The notes beneath the pieces were generated by a model. It did no database searches, was not told the origin of the DNA, and saw only the letters and a program-made list of their open reading frames with translations. A stretch of 45,755 bases of DNA. Source: Aquisalimonas sp. (GTDB taxonomy: Bacteria; Pseudomonadota; Gammaproteobacteria; Nitrococcales; Aquisalimonadaceae). Position 1 is the first letter of the stretch. Every line of letters starts with the position of its first letter. The translations under genes were made by a program, and so were the position numbers. The DNA lies in assembly GCA_007126095.1 (NCBI GenBank), contig SLBZ01000114.1, forward strand, positions 1-45,755. The letters run 5' to 3'. Shown here one piece after another: positions 28,389 to 36,295 of the stretch.

Positions 28389-29948
28389 GTGGCCCTTCGA
28401 CAGCTTATCCTCTGCCTGGGCGATCAACTCAACCGCGATGCGGCTGTGTTCGATGATTTTGACAAGTCCACCGATGCGATCTGGATGGCGGAGGTGCCGG
28501 AGGAATCCACGCACGTCTGGTCGCACAAGGCCCGCATCACCCTGTTTCTCAGCGCCATGCGCCACTTCGCCGAGGGGTTGAGCCTTAGTGGGCTGACGGT
28601 CCACTACCACCGGCTGGGCGAGCACGAGCATACCAGCCTGGCGTCGGCGCTGGCGGCGGATCTCGAGCGCCTGCGGCCGGAGCGTGTACTGGTCACCCAT
28701 CCGGGGGATTATCGCGTATCCAGGCGGCTCAAGGCGACCGTCCGGGCGGCCGGGCTTCGCCTGATCGTCGTCCGCGATCGCCACTTCTTCGATTCGCCGG
28801 AGCGGTTCCGGGTGTGGGCGAGAAGCCGCAAACAGCTGCGCCTGGAAAACTACTACCGCGCCATGCGGCGCCATCACGGTATCCTCATGGTGGGGGAGGA
28901 GCCTGTCGGTGGCGCCTGGAACTTCGACGCCGACAACCGCAAGTCCTTCGGCGCGGAAGGCCCCGGTGCGCTGCCTCAGCCCGTGCGCTTTCCGCCGGAT
29001 GCCACGACCAACGAAGTGATCGCCGACGTGGAGAGGCACTTCCCGGGGCACCCCGGGCGTCTGGATTCCTTCGACTGGCCGGTGACCGCCGAGCAGGCCT
29101 GGGATGCGCTGGAGGATTTCATCAATCATCGGCTGCCGTCGTTCGGCCCCTACCAGGACGCCTTGTGGCGGGACGAACCGTGGCTGTACCACTCCCGCCT
29201 GTCCGCGGCCATGAACCTGAAGCTGCTGGCGCCCCGAGTGGTTGTGAATGCGGCCGAGTGGGCCTGGCGCGAGGGGCGTGCACCGCTGGCCTCGGTGGAA
29301 GGGTTCATCCGCCAGATCCTGGGCTGGCGGGAGTTCGTGCGCGGTGTCTACTGGCTGCACATGCCGGATTACCTGGACGGCAATGCGCTGAACGCCCAAG
29401 CGGATCTGCCGGCCTTCTACTGGACCGGTGACACCGACATGGCGTGTCTGCGGCAGACGCTGCGCCAGACCCTGGATCACGGGTACGCCCATCATATCCA
29501 GCGGCTGATGATCACGGGGTTGTACGCGTTGCTGCTGGGTGTGGAGCCACGCCAGGTCCACGAATGGTACCTGGCTGTCTACGTGGATGCCGTGGAGTGG
29601 GTGGAGGCGCCGAACACCCTGGGTATGTCGCAATTCGCCGATGGCGGTGTGTTCGCGTCGAAGCCGTACTGCGCCTCCGGCCGCTACGTCCAGCGCATGA
29701 GCAACTACTGCGCGGAGTGCCGCTACGATCCCGGCAAGCGCAGCGGCGACGACGCCTGCCCGTTCACGACCCTCTACTGGGACTTTCTCCAGCGACATGA
29801 ACAGCGGTTGCGGGAGAACCCGCGCACCCGCATGCAGATACGCAATCTGGAGCGCCTGGACGATGCCACGCGTGAGGCCGTGCGGTCGTCGGCCGACTGG
29901 CACCGTCGGACCGTGTCGTCCCAGTCCGTCGTCACGGCACGATCGTGA
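28389..29948 (+). CDS. Iron-sulfur bacterial cryptochrome / (6-4) photolyase-like protein (PhrB type)
   Basis: A 519-residue member of the deoxyribodipyrimidine photolyase-related (FeS-BCP) group. The alpha/beta chromophore domain starts MALRQLILCLGDQLN. The helical FAD domain contains NLKLLAPRVVV, QILGWREFVRGVYW, NTLGMSQFADGGV and KPYCASGRYVQRMSNYCAEC. Four cysteines, Cys353, Cys441, Cys444 and Cys457, have exactly the spacing of the [4Fe-4S] ligands of PhrB (350, 438, 441, 454). The family repairs UV (6-4) photoproducts or acts in blue-light signalling. The GTG at 28389 after GGGAGA gives the family N-terminus; a longer frame start at 28086 would overlap the exonuclease. The promoter region carries the 11-bp repeats. 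Confidence 0.9.
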   Translation: MALRQLILCLGDQLNRDAAVFDDFDKSTDAIWMAEVPEESTHVWSHKARITLFLSAMRHFAEGLSLSGLTVHYHRLGEHEHTSLASALAADLERLRPERVLVTHPGDYRVSRRLKATVRAAGLRLIVVRDRHFFDSPERFRVWARSRKQLRLENYYRAMRRHHGILMVGEEPVGGAWNFDADNRKSFGAEGPGALPQPVRFPPDATTNEVIADVERHFPGHPGRLDSFDWPVTAEQAWDALEDFINHRLPSFGPYQDALWRDEPWLYHSRLSAAMNLKLLAPRVVVNAAEWAWREGRAPLASVEGFIRQILGWREFVRGVYWLHMPDYLDGNALNAQADLPAFYWTGDTDMACLRQTLRQTLDHGYAHHIQRLMITGLYALLLGVEPRQVHEWYLAVYVDAVEWVEAPNTLGMSQFADGGVFASKPYCASGRYVQRMSNYCAECRYDPGKRSGDDACPFTTLYWDFLQRHEQRLRENPRTRMQIRNLERLDDATREAVRSSADWHRRTVSSQSVVTARS

Positions 29949-30007
29949 TCCGGTGTGGTACTGTCGCCGTCTGACGGACTCCCGGACGGCCACACAGGAG
30001 CGCCGGC

Positions 30008-30703
30008 ATGATCCCGGTCGCCGACGACAACCCCACCCGTATCGCGCCACTGGTGACCTGGGCCCTGCTGGCGGCCTGCATCGGCGTGTTCGTCTGGCAG
30101 ATCGGGCTGGATCCGCGCGAACACGCCGGCATCGTGCACGGCTACGGATTCATTCCCGCCGTCTTCTTCGATCATGCGCAGTTGCCACCGTCGCTGGAGA
30201 TCGTGCCGGCCTGGGCGACACTGATCTCGTCCATGTTTCTGCACGGTGGCTGGATGCACCTCATCAGCAACATGCTGTACCTGTGGGTGTTCGCCAACAA
30301 CGTCGAGGACGCCATGGGCCACATGCGGTTCATCGTGTTCTACGCCCTGTGCGGCATTCTCGCCGCCCTTGCCCACGGGCTGGCGGCCCCCGAGTCGCAG
30401 ATCCCCATGATCGGTGCGAGCGGCGCCATTTCGGGGGTGCTGGGCGCCTATCTGATGCTGCACCCCTTCTCCCGGATCACGGTGATCATCCCGCTCGGCA
30501 TCATTTTCTACCCGGTACGGCTCCCGGCGGGCATTGTGCTGCTGGCGTGGTTCGGGCTGCAGCTGCTGAGCAGCGCCACGGTGGACCCCAATGAGCCCGG
30601 CGTCGCCTTTCTGGCCCACATCGGCGGGTTCGTGGCCGGCATGCTGCTGATTCCGCTGTTCAAGTTCCGCCGGGTGCGTTTGTTCCGTGGGCGAACCACC
30701 TGA
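30008..30703 (+). CDS. Rhomboid-family intramembrane serine protease
   Basis: A 231-residue membrane protein with about six membrane segments. The catalytic Ser138 lies in IGASGAISGVLGAY, and His204 is in FLAHIGGFVAGM, giving the rhomboid dyad. HGGWMHLISNMLYLWVFANNVED is the conserved loop and helix-2 region. Rhomboids cut membrane-anchored proteins within or near the bilayer; the substrate is not known. ATG 30008 follows AGGAGCGCCGGC. It starts 59 bases after the photolyase stop; a promoter between them was not resolved. A C-terminal basic stretch (FKFRRVRLFRGR) faces the cytoplasm. Confidence 0.9.
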   Translation: MIPVADDNPTRIAPLVTWALLAACIGVFVWQIGLDPREHAGIVHGYGFIPAVFFDHAQLPPSLEIVPAWATLISSMFLHGGWMHLISNMLYLWVFANNVEDAMGHMRFIVFYALCGILAALAHGLAAPESQIPMIGASGAISGVLGAYLMLHPFSRITVIIPLGIIFYPVRLPAGIVLLAWFGLQLLSSATVDPNEPGVAFLAHIGGFVAGMLLIPLFKFRRVRLFRGRTT

Positions 30704-30741
30704 CACGATGGCAATAACAGGAATCACCGGAGGAGATGATC

Positions 30742-32328
30742 ATGGACGCAGGCTTTATCGCGCGGCGAACCGGCTGGCCGGGCAGCCGCATTGATCCCCG
30801 ACAGCCGGCGGTATCCTTCGGCGCGGGCGCGAGCTGGTCCTATGCGGAGCTGGATGACCGAGTCTGCCGCTACGCCAACAGCCTTCACGCCCGCGGAGTC
30901 CGTAAAGGCGACCGCGTGGGGATTCTGCTGTTCAACTGCCTCGAGTACTGGGCGCTCTATCTGGCCGTCATGCGGCTGGGCGCCGTTGCGGTCCGGTTGA
31001 ACTTTCGTCTGGCGCCGGAAGAACTGGCCTATGCGCTGAACGACTCCGGCAGTCGCACCGTCTGCTTTCACGCCTCCCTGGCCGAGCGCGTCGACCCCAT
31101 CCGGGAGACGGTCGCAGCCGGTGAGTGGATCGCGCTGGCCGATGGCGATGCCCCGGTGCCGCGCTGGGCCCATCCCTGGTCCGTGCTGGAGGAGGGGGCC
31201 GCCGGCGAACCCGACGTGCCCGTGCCCGCGGCGGATGCGCCGGCCATGCTCATGTACACGTCGGGCACCACCGGGCGGCCCAAGGGCGCCCTCTGGAAAC
31301 ACGCCAACACCCTGTGGTTTGCCGCCATGCAGGCCATGCAGTGGCGGCTGGACGAGCAGACCGTGGCCATGACCACGGGCCCCATGTACCACGTGGGTGC
31401 CGTCGAGGACCTGACCAGCGCCGCCCTGGCGGTGGGTGGCCACGCCGTCGTGCTGGAGAGCGGCGGGTTCAGCATCCGCACGGTGCTGGACATCATCGCC
31501 GCGCGCGGCGTGACCGACGTCTTCCTGTTCCCGTTCATGATCTATGACCTGGTTCAGCTCGACGACGGTCAGCCCGTGGAGCTGGGCAGCGTCCGCCGGA
31601 TTCTCTGTGGCGGCGATCCGCTGCTGCCATGGGCCATCCAGACCATCAACGAACGCTACCCGTGGATCGAGCTGGTACAGGTGTACGGCCTCACCGAGGG
31701 GACACCCATCGCAGCGGCCACCACGGGGGAGGAAACCCGCCATGCGCCCGAGAGTGTGGGACGCCCCATGCCGTTCACGGAGATCAGCATCCGCGGTGAA
31801 TCGGGCGAACCCGTGCCGGCGGGTGAGGAGGGCGAGATCTGGATCCGCAGCCCGGTCGTCTGCACGGAGTACTGGCAGCGCCCGGACGCAACGGCGGAGA
31901 CGTTCGTGGATGGCTGGTGCCGCACCGGGGACCTCGGCCGGCTGAACGCGGACGGGTTGCTGTGTATCGCCGGCCGCCAGAAGGACATGATCCGCAGCGG
32001 CGGTGAGAACATCTACCCCGCCGAGCTGGAAGATGTACTCATGCGGCACGAAGACGTGCGCGAGGTGGCCATCGTCGGCGTGCCTGATCCGAAGTTCGTG
32101 GAGACGGTCTGTGCCGTGGTGGTCCCGCGCGCCGGTGCCAGCCTCGGAGAGGAGGAGGTGATCGACTTCTGCCGCGAGCGCCTGGCCGGTTACAAGCGGC
32201 CACGGCACGTGGTGTTCGTGGACGCACTGCCGCGCACGCCGTCGGGGAAGTTGATGAAATACGTGCTGCGCGACACCTACCGGCCGCTGGGCGGGGAGCC
32301 CGGGGGTGGCGAGCCCGGCCGGGGCTGA
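30742..32328 (+). CDS. Class I adenylate-forming acyl-CoA synthetase
   Basis: A 528-residue AMP-binding enzyme that activates a carboxylic acid as acyl-AMP and transfers it to CoA. Motif A3 is MYTSGTTGRPKGALW, motif A5 is VYGLTEGTP, and A7-A8 is RTGDLGRLNADGLLCIAGRQ with KDMIRSGGENIYPAEL. The catalytic Lys is in RTPSGKLMK near the C-terminus. The GGAGG ribosome binding site is 9 bases from ATG 30742 but only 3 from the in-frame ATG at 30736, so 30742 was chosen. Substrate chain length cannot be told. The C-terminus ends in a low-complexity Gly/Glu/Pro stretch. It is not clearly operonic with its neighbours. Confidence 0.9.
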   Translation: MDAGFIARRTGWPGSRIDPRQPAVSFGAGASWSYAELDDRVCRYANSLHARGVRKGDRVGILLFNCLEYWALYLAVMRLGAVAVRLNFRLAPEELAYALNDSGSRTVCFHASLAERVDPIRETVAAGEWIALADGDAPVPRWAHPWSVLEEGAAGEPDVPVPAADAPAMLMYTSGTTGRPKGALWKHANTLWFAAMQAMQWRLDEQTVAMTTGPMYHVGAVEDLTSAALAVGGHAVVLESGGFSIRTVLDIIAARGVTDVFLFPFMIYDLVQLDDGQPVELGSVRRILCGGDPLLPWAIQTINERYPWIELVQVYGLTEGTPIAAATTGEETRHAPESVGRPMPFTEISIRGESGEPVPAGEEGEIWIRSPVVCTEYWQRPDATAETFVDGWCRTGDLGRLNADGLLCIAGRQKDMIRSGGENIYPAELEDVLMRHEDVREVAIVGVPDPKFVETVCAVVVPRAGASLGEEEVIDFCRERLAGYKRPRHVVFVDALPRTPSGKLMKYVLRDTYRPLGGEPGGGEPGRG

Positions 32329-32400
32329 CTCCGGCGGAACGCCCTGTCAACTTTACCCCCACCCGGGTGTCAAAGGCATGGGTGAGGGTGGAGGAACGTG

Positions 32401-32949
32401 ATGAACAGGCGTCGTTTCATCGGCGGAGCGTCGGCACTGGGTGTGCTGTCGATGCTGCCACCCGGGCTTCTGGCGGCGCGTGCGCGCGCTGCGCACCACG
32501 ATGTGTCGGTGGACGCCCGGGAGTTGGAGCGTCTCGGCCGGACGGCGGAGCAGTGGCGGGGCATGCTAAGTGACGACGTCTGGCAGGTGCTGTTCCGCGG
32601 GCGGACCGAGCCGTCGTTCTCCAGCCCGCTGGACTCGGAGTACGGTGACGGCACCTACATCTGCGCGGCCTGCCACCTGCCGCTGTTCGGCTCCGAGACC
32701 AAGTTCGACAGCCGTACCGGCTGGCCGAGTTTCTACGAACCGTTTCACGGGCACGTGGGCACCAGGCTCGACTTCAGACTGATCTGGCCGCGTACCGAGT
32801 ATCACTGCATCCGCTGCGGCGGACACCAGGGGCACGTCTTCAATGACGGCCCCGAGCCCACGGGCGAGCGCTGGTGCAACAACGGGCTGGCGCTACGCTT
32901 CGTGCCTTCCGGCGATCCGCTGCCCGAACTGAGGGGGCGCACCACATGA
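32401..32949 (+). CDS. msrB: Peptide-methionine (R)-S-oxide reductase MsrB with Tat-type signal
   Basis: A 182-residue protein with a twin-arginine leader (NRRRFIGGASALG, residues 2-14) followed by a hydrophobic stretch and ARARA cleavage region, so it should be exported folded. The MsrB domain has two CxxC zinc sites (Cys88/Cys91 and Cys136/Cys139), SRTGWPSFYEPF, and the catalytic Cys159 in RWCNNGLALRFVP. It reduces methionine-R-sulfoxide. ATG 32401 is preferred over the GTG at 32398 because GGAGG is 6 bases upstream. The stop overlaps the msrA ATG by four bases (ATGA), so the two are coupled. Confidence 0.93.
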   Translation: MNRRRFIGGASALGVLSMLPPGLLAARARAAHHDVSVDARELERLGRTAEQWRGMLSDDVWQVLFRGRTEPSFSSPLDSEYGDGTYICAACHLPLFGSETKFDSRTGWPSFYEPFHGHVGTRLDFRLIWPRTEYHCIRCGGHQGHVFNDGPEPTGERWCNNGLALRFVPSGDPLPELRGRTT

Positions 32950-33545
32950 AGCGACTGACTGCTGCACTGGCGGGTGCCGTGGGGCTACTGCTGGGGGTGG
33001 CCCTGACCGGCGTTGCCGTGGCGGACGAGCGCCAGGCCGTCTTTGCCGGTGGCTGTTTCTGGTGCATGCAACCGCCCTACGATGAGCTGGACGGCGTGCT
33101 CGGCACCGAGGTGGGCTACACCGGCGGGCATGTGGAGGAGCCGACTTACGAGCAGGTGACCGCTGGCGACACCGGTCATCTGGAGGCGGTGCGCGTCACC
33201 TACGATCCGGAGCGCATCGATTACGAGTCGCTGCTGGAGGTCTTCTGGCGCAACATCGATCCTCTCGATGACGGCGGACAGTTCTGCGATCGGGGCGGTC
33301 ACTACCGTGCGGCCATCTTCGTGGCGAATGAGGCGGAGCGGGAGCAGGCCGAAGCCTCGCTGCAGGCGCTGGAGGCGTCCGGGCGGTTCGAGGATCCGAT
33401 CGTCACCCGGATTCGCGATGCCGACACGTTTTATCTTGCCGAGGACTACCACCAGGACTACTACCAGAACCGCCCGCTGCGGTACCGCTTCTACCGCACC
33501 AGTTGCGGCCGGGATGCGCGGCTTGATGCGCTCTGGGGGGATTGA
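32946..33545 (+). CDS. msrA: Peptide-methionine (S)-S-oxide reductase MsrA, exported
   Basis: A 199-residue protein with a Sec signal peptide (residues 1-26, cleavage after AVA). The active site is GGCFWCMQPPYDELDGV, with Cys37 as the attacking Cys and Cys40 nearby, as in the CFWC subgroup. GHLEAVRVTYDP, FWRNIDPLDDGGQFCDRG and the C-terminal SCGRDARLDALWG are family signatures. Together with MsrB it repairs both diastereomers of oxidised methionine in the periplasm. Its start overlaps the msrB stop. No thioredoxin-like or quinone-linked partner is encoded beside it, so the electron donor is unknown. Confidence 0.94.
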   Translation: MKRLTAALAGAVGLLLGVALTGVAVADERQAVFAGGCFWCMQPPYDELDGVLGTEVGYTGGHVEEPTYEQVTAGDTGHLEAVRVTYDPERIDYESLLEVFWRNIDPLDDGGQFCDRGGHYRAAIFVANEAEREQAEASLQALEASGRFEDPIVTRIRDADTFYLAEDYHQDYYQNRPLRYRFYRTSCGRDARLDALWGD

Positions 33546-33575
33546 CGATGCATCGCCCGGGGGGATACGCCGGCT

Positions 33576-33595
33576 GGTAGACATGAACGTCTACC
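33576..33595. repeat. REP-like palindrome with GTAG core (copy A)
   Basis: GGTAGAC (33576-33582) and GTCTACC (33589-33595) form an inverted repeat around ATGAAC, followed by CTGCGG. The GTAG tetranucleotide at the stem base resembles REP elements. It pairs with copy B about 30 bases further on. Confidence 0.6.
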
Positions 33596-33624
33596 CTGCG
33601 GAAGGCGTAGTGCCTAGTCACCGA

Positions 33625-33648
33625 GTAGGGTGGACCTTCAGGTCCGCC
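33625..33648. repeat. REP-like palindrome (copy B), same family as the array at the window end
   Basis: GTAG followed by GGTGGACC, TTCA and GGTCCGCC forms a hairpin flanked by GTAG. Its reverse complement is nearly the same as the palindrome in the 58-bp repeats at 45599-45755. Copies A and B in opposite orientation resemble a BIME. Confidence 0.75.
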
Positions 33649-33724
33649 ATCAAGCTGTCCGGTTCGCTACGCACGGGATCAATGGTACCCGTATGCTCAC
33701 CAGGGGCGCGCCTGTGAAATAGGG

Positions 33725-33753
33725 CGGGCCGGCGGGGGGGGGGCGCCGGCCCG
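33725..33753. terminator. Hairpin with ten-G loop between msrA and the outer-membrane protein gene
   Basis: CGGGCCGGC (33725-33733) pairs with GCCGGCCCG (33745-33753) across a loop containing ten Gs (33734-33743). It lies 17 bases beyond the stop of the reverse-strand barrel gene and could terminate it or msrBA. The 225-base gap here holds this hairpin and the REP-like pair, and no gene. Confidence 0.5.
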
Positions 33754-33770
33754 TACTGCGGGATTGCGCC

Positions 33771-34334
33771 TTAGAAACGGAACTGCATGTTGATCGAAGC
33801 CAGATCGACATCCGTGTCGTCAACCGACATCCGATCGTACTCGAGACGCAGGTCGGTGTGCTCGGTCAGGGTGAACCGTGCACCGACGCCGTAGAACATG
33901 TCGTTGCCGTCGTCACTGTAGCTGGCGTCCAGCGGACCGGAGGAGCTGCGCTCCCGGTCCCAGAAGAACTGGCCAACCCGGGCATACGGGGCGAAGAATT
34001 CCGTGACCGGCAGCGCGGCCATGCCGGCGATGGTCCAGCCGTTGATATCCGTATCGAGGTTGCCGTCCTCGGCGGTGCCGAGGTCGATATAGCCCGCTTC
34101 CAGTGAAAAGATGCGGTTGGCCTCCATGCCGGCGAACACGCGCCAGGACCAGCGATTGTCCTTGATGTCATCATCAGACTCTGGGAAGTCCTCGTCGTTG
34201 AGACGATAGTAGCCCAGGCCGCCGCCCAGGTAGCCGCGAACCTCCGGTTGCGTCGCTGATTGTGCGACCACCGTGGCCGGCGCGGCCATCAGGCCGGTGA
34301 TCACGAGCGGAATCCAGATCCTTGTGTGCGTCAT
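33771..34334 (-). CDS. Outer-membrane beta-barrel protein (OmpA-like/OmpW-size, 8-stranded)
   Basis: A 187-residue protein with a signal peptide (residues 1-25, ending VVAQ) and alternating amphipathic strands such as GYLGGGLGYYRL, RVFAGMEANRIFSLEAGYIDL and MFYGVGARFTLTEHTDLRLEYDRM. It ends in Phe (NMQFRF), the outer-membrane insertion signal recognised by BamA. The loops are acidic (DEDFPESDDDIKD). No channel or adhesin function can be assigned. It lies 82 bases downstream of the small lipoprotein on the same strand and near the sigma/anti-sigma pair, so it is a candidate member of that regulon. Confidence 0.85.
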   Translation of the reverse strand: MTHTRIWIPLVITGLMAAPATVVAQSATQPEVRGYLGGGLGYYRLNDEDFPESDDDIKDNRWSWRVFAGMEANRIFSLEAGYIDLGTAEDGNLDTDINGWTIAGMAALPVTEFFAPYARVGQFFWDRERSSSGPLDASYSDDGNDMFYGVGARFTLTEHTDLRLEYDRMSVDDTDVDLASINMQFRF

Positions 34335-34416
34335 GATGAGTCTCCTGTCTCATGGCAAAAAGAGAGCGCCCCCGCCGCCAACGGGCAGGGTGGTGCTGCG
34401 GGCTACTGTGGCTGCG

Positions 34417-34605
34417 TCAGTCGTCGAACGCGTCTTCCACCTCGTCACCGGCGTCGTCGAACTCATCGCCGATGTCATCGGCGGTGTCATCGATTTCTTC
34501 GCCGGCCTCTTCGGCGGGTCCCTGGTCATCGCAGGCGGTGAGGCCCAGCGTGCCCAGGGCGAGGCCCAGGAGCAGAATGAGCAGGGCGTGGCGTAGCTTC
34601 CACAT
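34417..34605 (-). CDS. Small acidic lipoprotein
   Basis: A 62-residue protein with a lipoprotein signal ending LTAC (Cys25), leaving a mature peptide of about 38 residues. More than half of these are Asp or Glu, in an approximate repeat (EEIDDTADDIGDEFDDAGDE) that would form an amphipathic helix. AGAAGGAAGG precedes the ATG. Small acidic lipoproteins of this kind occur in many halophilic and marine gammaproteobacteria without known function. Hairpins at 34637-34656 and 34663-34700 lie upstream of it. Confidence 0.75.
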   Translation of the reverse strand: MWKLRHALLILLLGLALGTLGLTACDDQGPAEEAGEEIDDTADDIGDEFDDAGDEVEDAFDD

Positions 34606-34662
34606 CGTCGATTACCTTCCTTCTGACAGTCCGTGTCCGGCCCGAGCGTGGGCCGGGATTCG

Positions 34663-34700
34663 GACGACGGCGGGGCGGGTCGCCCCTTCGCGCCGTCGTC
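34663..34700 (-). terminator. Long hairpin between anti-sigma gene and small lipoprotein gene
   Basis: A 10-bp outer stem (34663-34672 with 34691-34700) encloses an inner GGGCG/CGCCC stem. It lies 65 bases after the anti-sigma stop. No T-run follows, so it may be partial attenuation or 3'-end protection. A second hairpin (CCGGCCC/GGGCCGG, 34637-34656) follows. Confidence 0.45.
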
Positions 34701-34764
34701 TATCCATACATACGCAGGATGTGCCGGAAGAGTTCCATGGAATGTGATGCGGTCGGTGGAACGG

Positions 34765-35589
34765 CTAGCGGAAGTGGTCGAACGCCCGTTCCGCCAGTGA
34801 ACCCAGCATGTCCTGATCCACGGAGCCGAGCACCGCATAGCGGGTCGAGCCGGATTCCGAGTTCCAGTGATACATGGACAGGTCGTCCTGCTTCTGGAAT
34901 GCAGTGCGACCATTGCGCTCGAGCGCGCGTGAAAGGACTCCGTCGTCACCGCGGGACTGGAAATAGATGGCGACCATCTGGTTGTCATCGTTGCGGTAAA
35001 GCATCTGGCCGGCGGAGCCGGACGAGGCCGGAAGCGCCTGCCCGCCGATGAACTGGAAGCCGTCGTCGTCCAGCTCGGGTGCGGCGATTTCCAGCTCGTT
35101 TCGCTCACGGAACCACTCGCCGAAGCGGTCCCGGTCTTCCTCGAGGCGAGTCTCCCGCCAGGGCGAATCCTCGCGGGCATAGAGGGAGTACGAGCTGGAC
35201 GCCTGCTGCAGGAACATCTGCATCGCAATGCGTTCGGCTTCCTGTTCGTAGAGGTCGCTGCGCAGCATCCAGCCGGCGACCACGCCGACAGCGAGCGCAA
35301 CCGAGGCCGCAGTGGCCAGTGGCATGCTGCGCCGCAGCCAGCTGACCCGGGCGCCGTCGTGCGCCTCGACGGGGGTGATGGTGTCCAGCAGGCGGTCGGG
35401 AATGGGTTCATCCAGCACGGGGTCGTAGAGCTGACGCAATGCATGGGCCTGCGCTTCATAATCGCGCACGGTCTCCATGGCCTCCGGGTTACGGGCGAGA
35501 TGATTCTCAACGCGCGCCTGCTCGGCCCCATCCAGTTCGCCATCCAGATAGGCGTTGATCATTTCGGAACTGACGGTGTCGTTGCTCAT
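34765..35589 (-). CDS. Anti-sigma factor (membrane-bound, RskA/RsiW-like)
   Basis: A 274-residue single-pass protein. The cytoplasmic part begins with SSEMINAYLDGELDGAEQARVENHLA, an anti-sigma domain pattern (inhibitory N-terminal helices) but without the Cys/His zinc motif of ZAS proteins. A membrane segment covers about residues 88-109 (MPLATAASVALAVGVVAG). The periplasmic part of about 160 residues is acidic and would be the sensor. Its start overlaps the sigma-factor stop by four bases, the usual coupled order. It likely holds the ECF sigma factor at the membrane until an envelope signal triggers release. Confidence 0.85.
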   Translation of the reverse strand: MSNDTVSSEMINAYLDGELDGAEQARVENHLARNPEAMETVRDYEAQAHALRQLYDPVLDEPIPDRLLDTITPVEAHDGARVSWLRRSMPLATAASVALAVGVVAGWMLRSDLYEQEAERIAMQMFLQQASSSYSLYAREDSPWRETRLEEDRDRFGEWFRERNELEIAAPELDDDGFQFIGGQALPASSGSAGQMLYRNDDNQMVAIYFQSRGDDGVLSRALERNGRTAFQKQDDLSMYHWNSESGSTRYAVLGSVDQDMLGSLAERAFDHFR

Positions 35590-36092
35590 TCGGCACCTCG
35601 TTCCACACGCTTGGCCGATGCGCCGTTGGTTTTTGTCCTCAGCGCTTCCCGAGCCCGGGAAAGCCGGGAGCGCAGTGTGCCTACGGGCACTGACAGCACC
35701 TCCGAGGCCTCTTCGTAGGTAAAGCCTTCCACCGCAACAAGCAGCAGCGCGTTACGATGCTCTTCCGGTAGTTCTGCCATGGCCGCCCGCACGCCATCAA
35801 GCTCAGTGGAAACCTCCTGTCCGGCAGCGACGGCATCCGGCTCTCGAAAGTGGCGCCGGAAGTGGAGTTCACGGTCGACGGAACGCCGGCGTGAGACGTG
35901 GTTGTTGTGCAGGATGCGGAACAGCCACGAGCGCAAGCCCTTGTCGGGATCCCACTTCCGGGCGTTCTTCAGAGCACGCTCCAGACAGCCCTGGACGAGA
36001 TCATCCGCTTCTTCCGGGCAGCCGGCAAGCGCTCTAGCGTAACGTCGCAGGTGAGGGATCTCCGCTGTAATCCGTGTGCGAAGACTGTGCAT
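35586..36092 (-). CDS. ECF RNA polymerase sigma factor
   Basis: A 168-residue ECF sigma factor. Region 2 contains ALAGCPEEADDLVQGCLERAL and LRSWLFRILHNNHVSRRR; region 4 has MAELPEEHRNALLLVAVEGF and YEEASEVLSVPVGTLRSRLSRAREAL, the helix-turn-helix that reads the -35 element. ATG 36092 (MHSLRTRITAEI) is preceded by GGGAGA; an upstream frame start at 36263 would add 57 unrelated residues. It is followed by its anti-sigma factor. The leader contains a CCAGAGC/GCTCTGG hairpin (36119-36138). Regulon unknown. Confidence 0.92.
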   Translation of the reverse strand: MHSLRTRITAEIPHLRRYARALAGCPEEADDLVQGCLERALKNARKWDPDKGLRSWLFRILHNNHVSRRRSVDRELHFRRHFREPDAVAAGQEVSTELDGVRAAMAELPEEHRNALLLVAVEGFTYEEASEVLSVPVGTLRSRLSRAREALRTKTNGASAKRVERGAE

Positions 36093-36295
36093 GTTGATGC
36101 GTTCTCCCGGCGGTTCGTCCAGAGCGGGATTGCTCTGGTGATCCCCCGACAGTGTTGTATGTTGAGATCGGACAACGCTAGCACAATGCGCGTCGCCTTC
36201 GACCTGTTGCAGGATGGAGACGTCTGCCCCGGCCTGGCGTGTAGAATCCGGCTGCGCCGGCACATCAACATGACAAACGGGATGGTACGCGAATC

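Noticed and set aside
28335..30050. 571-codon reverse frame opposite the photolyase
   Set aside because: Antisense shadow of a high-GC gene with Arg/His/Gln-rich composition; the photolyase has all expected motifs.
34350..35543. 397-codon reverse frame overlapping the anti-sigma and lipoprotein genes
   Set aside because: Out of frame with the anti-sigma gene, which is supported by its coupled start, membrane segment and domain pattern.
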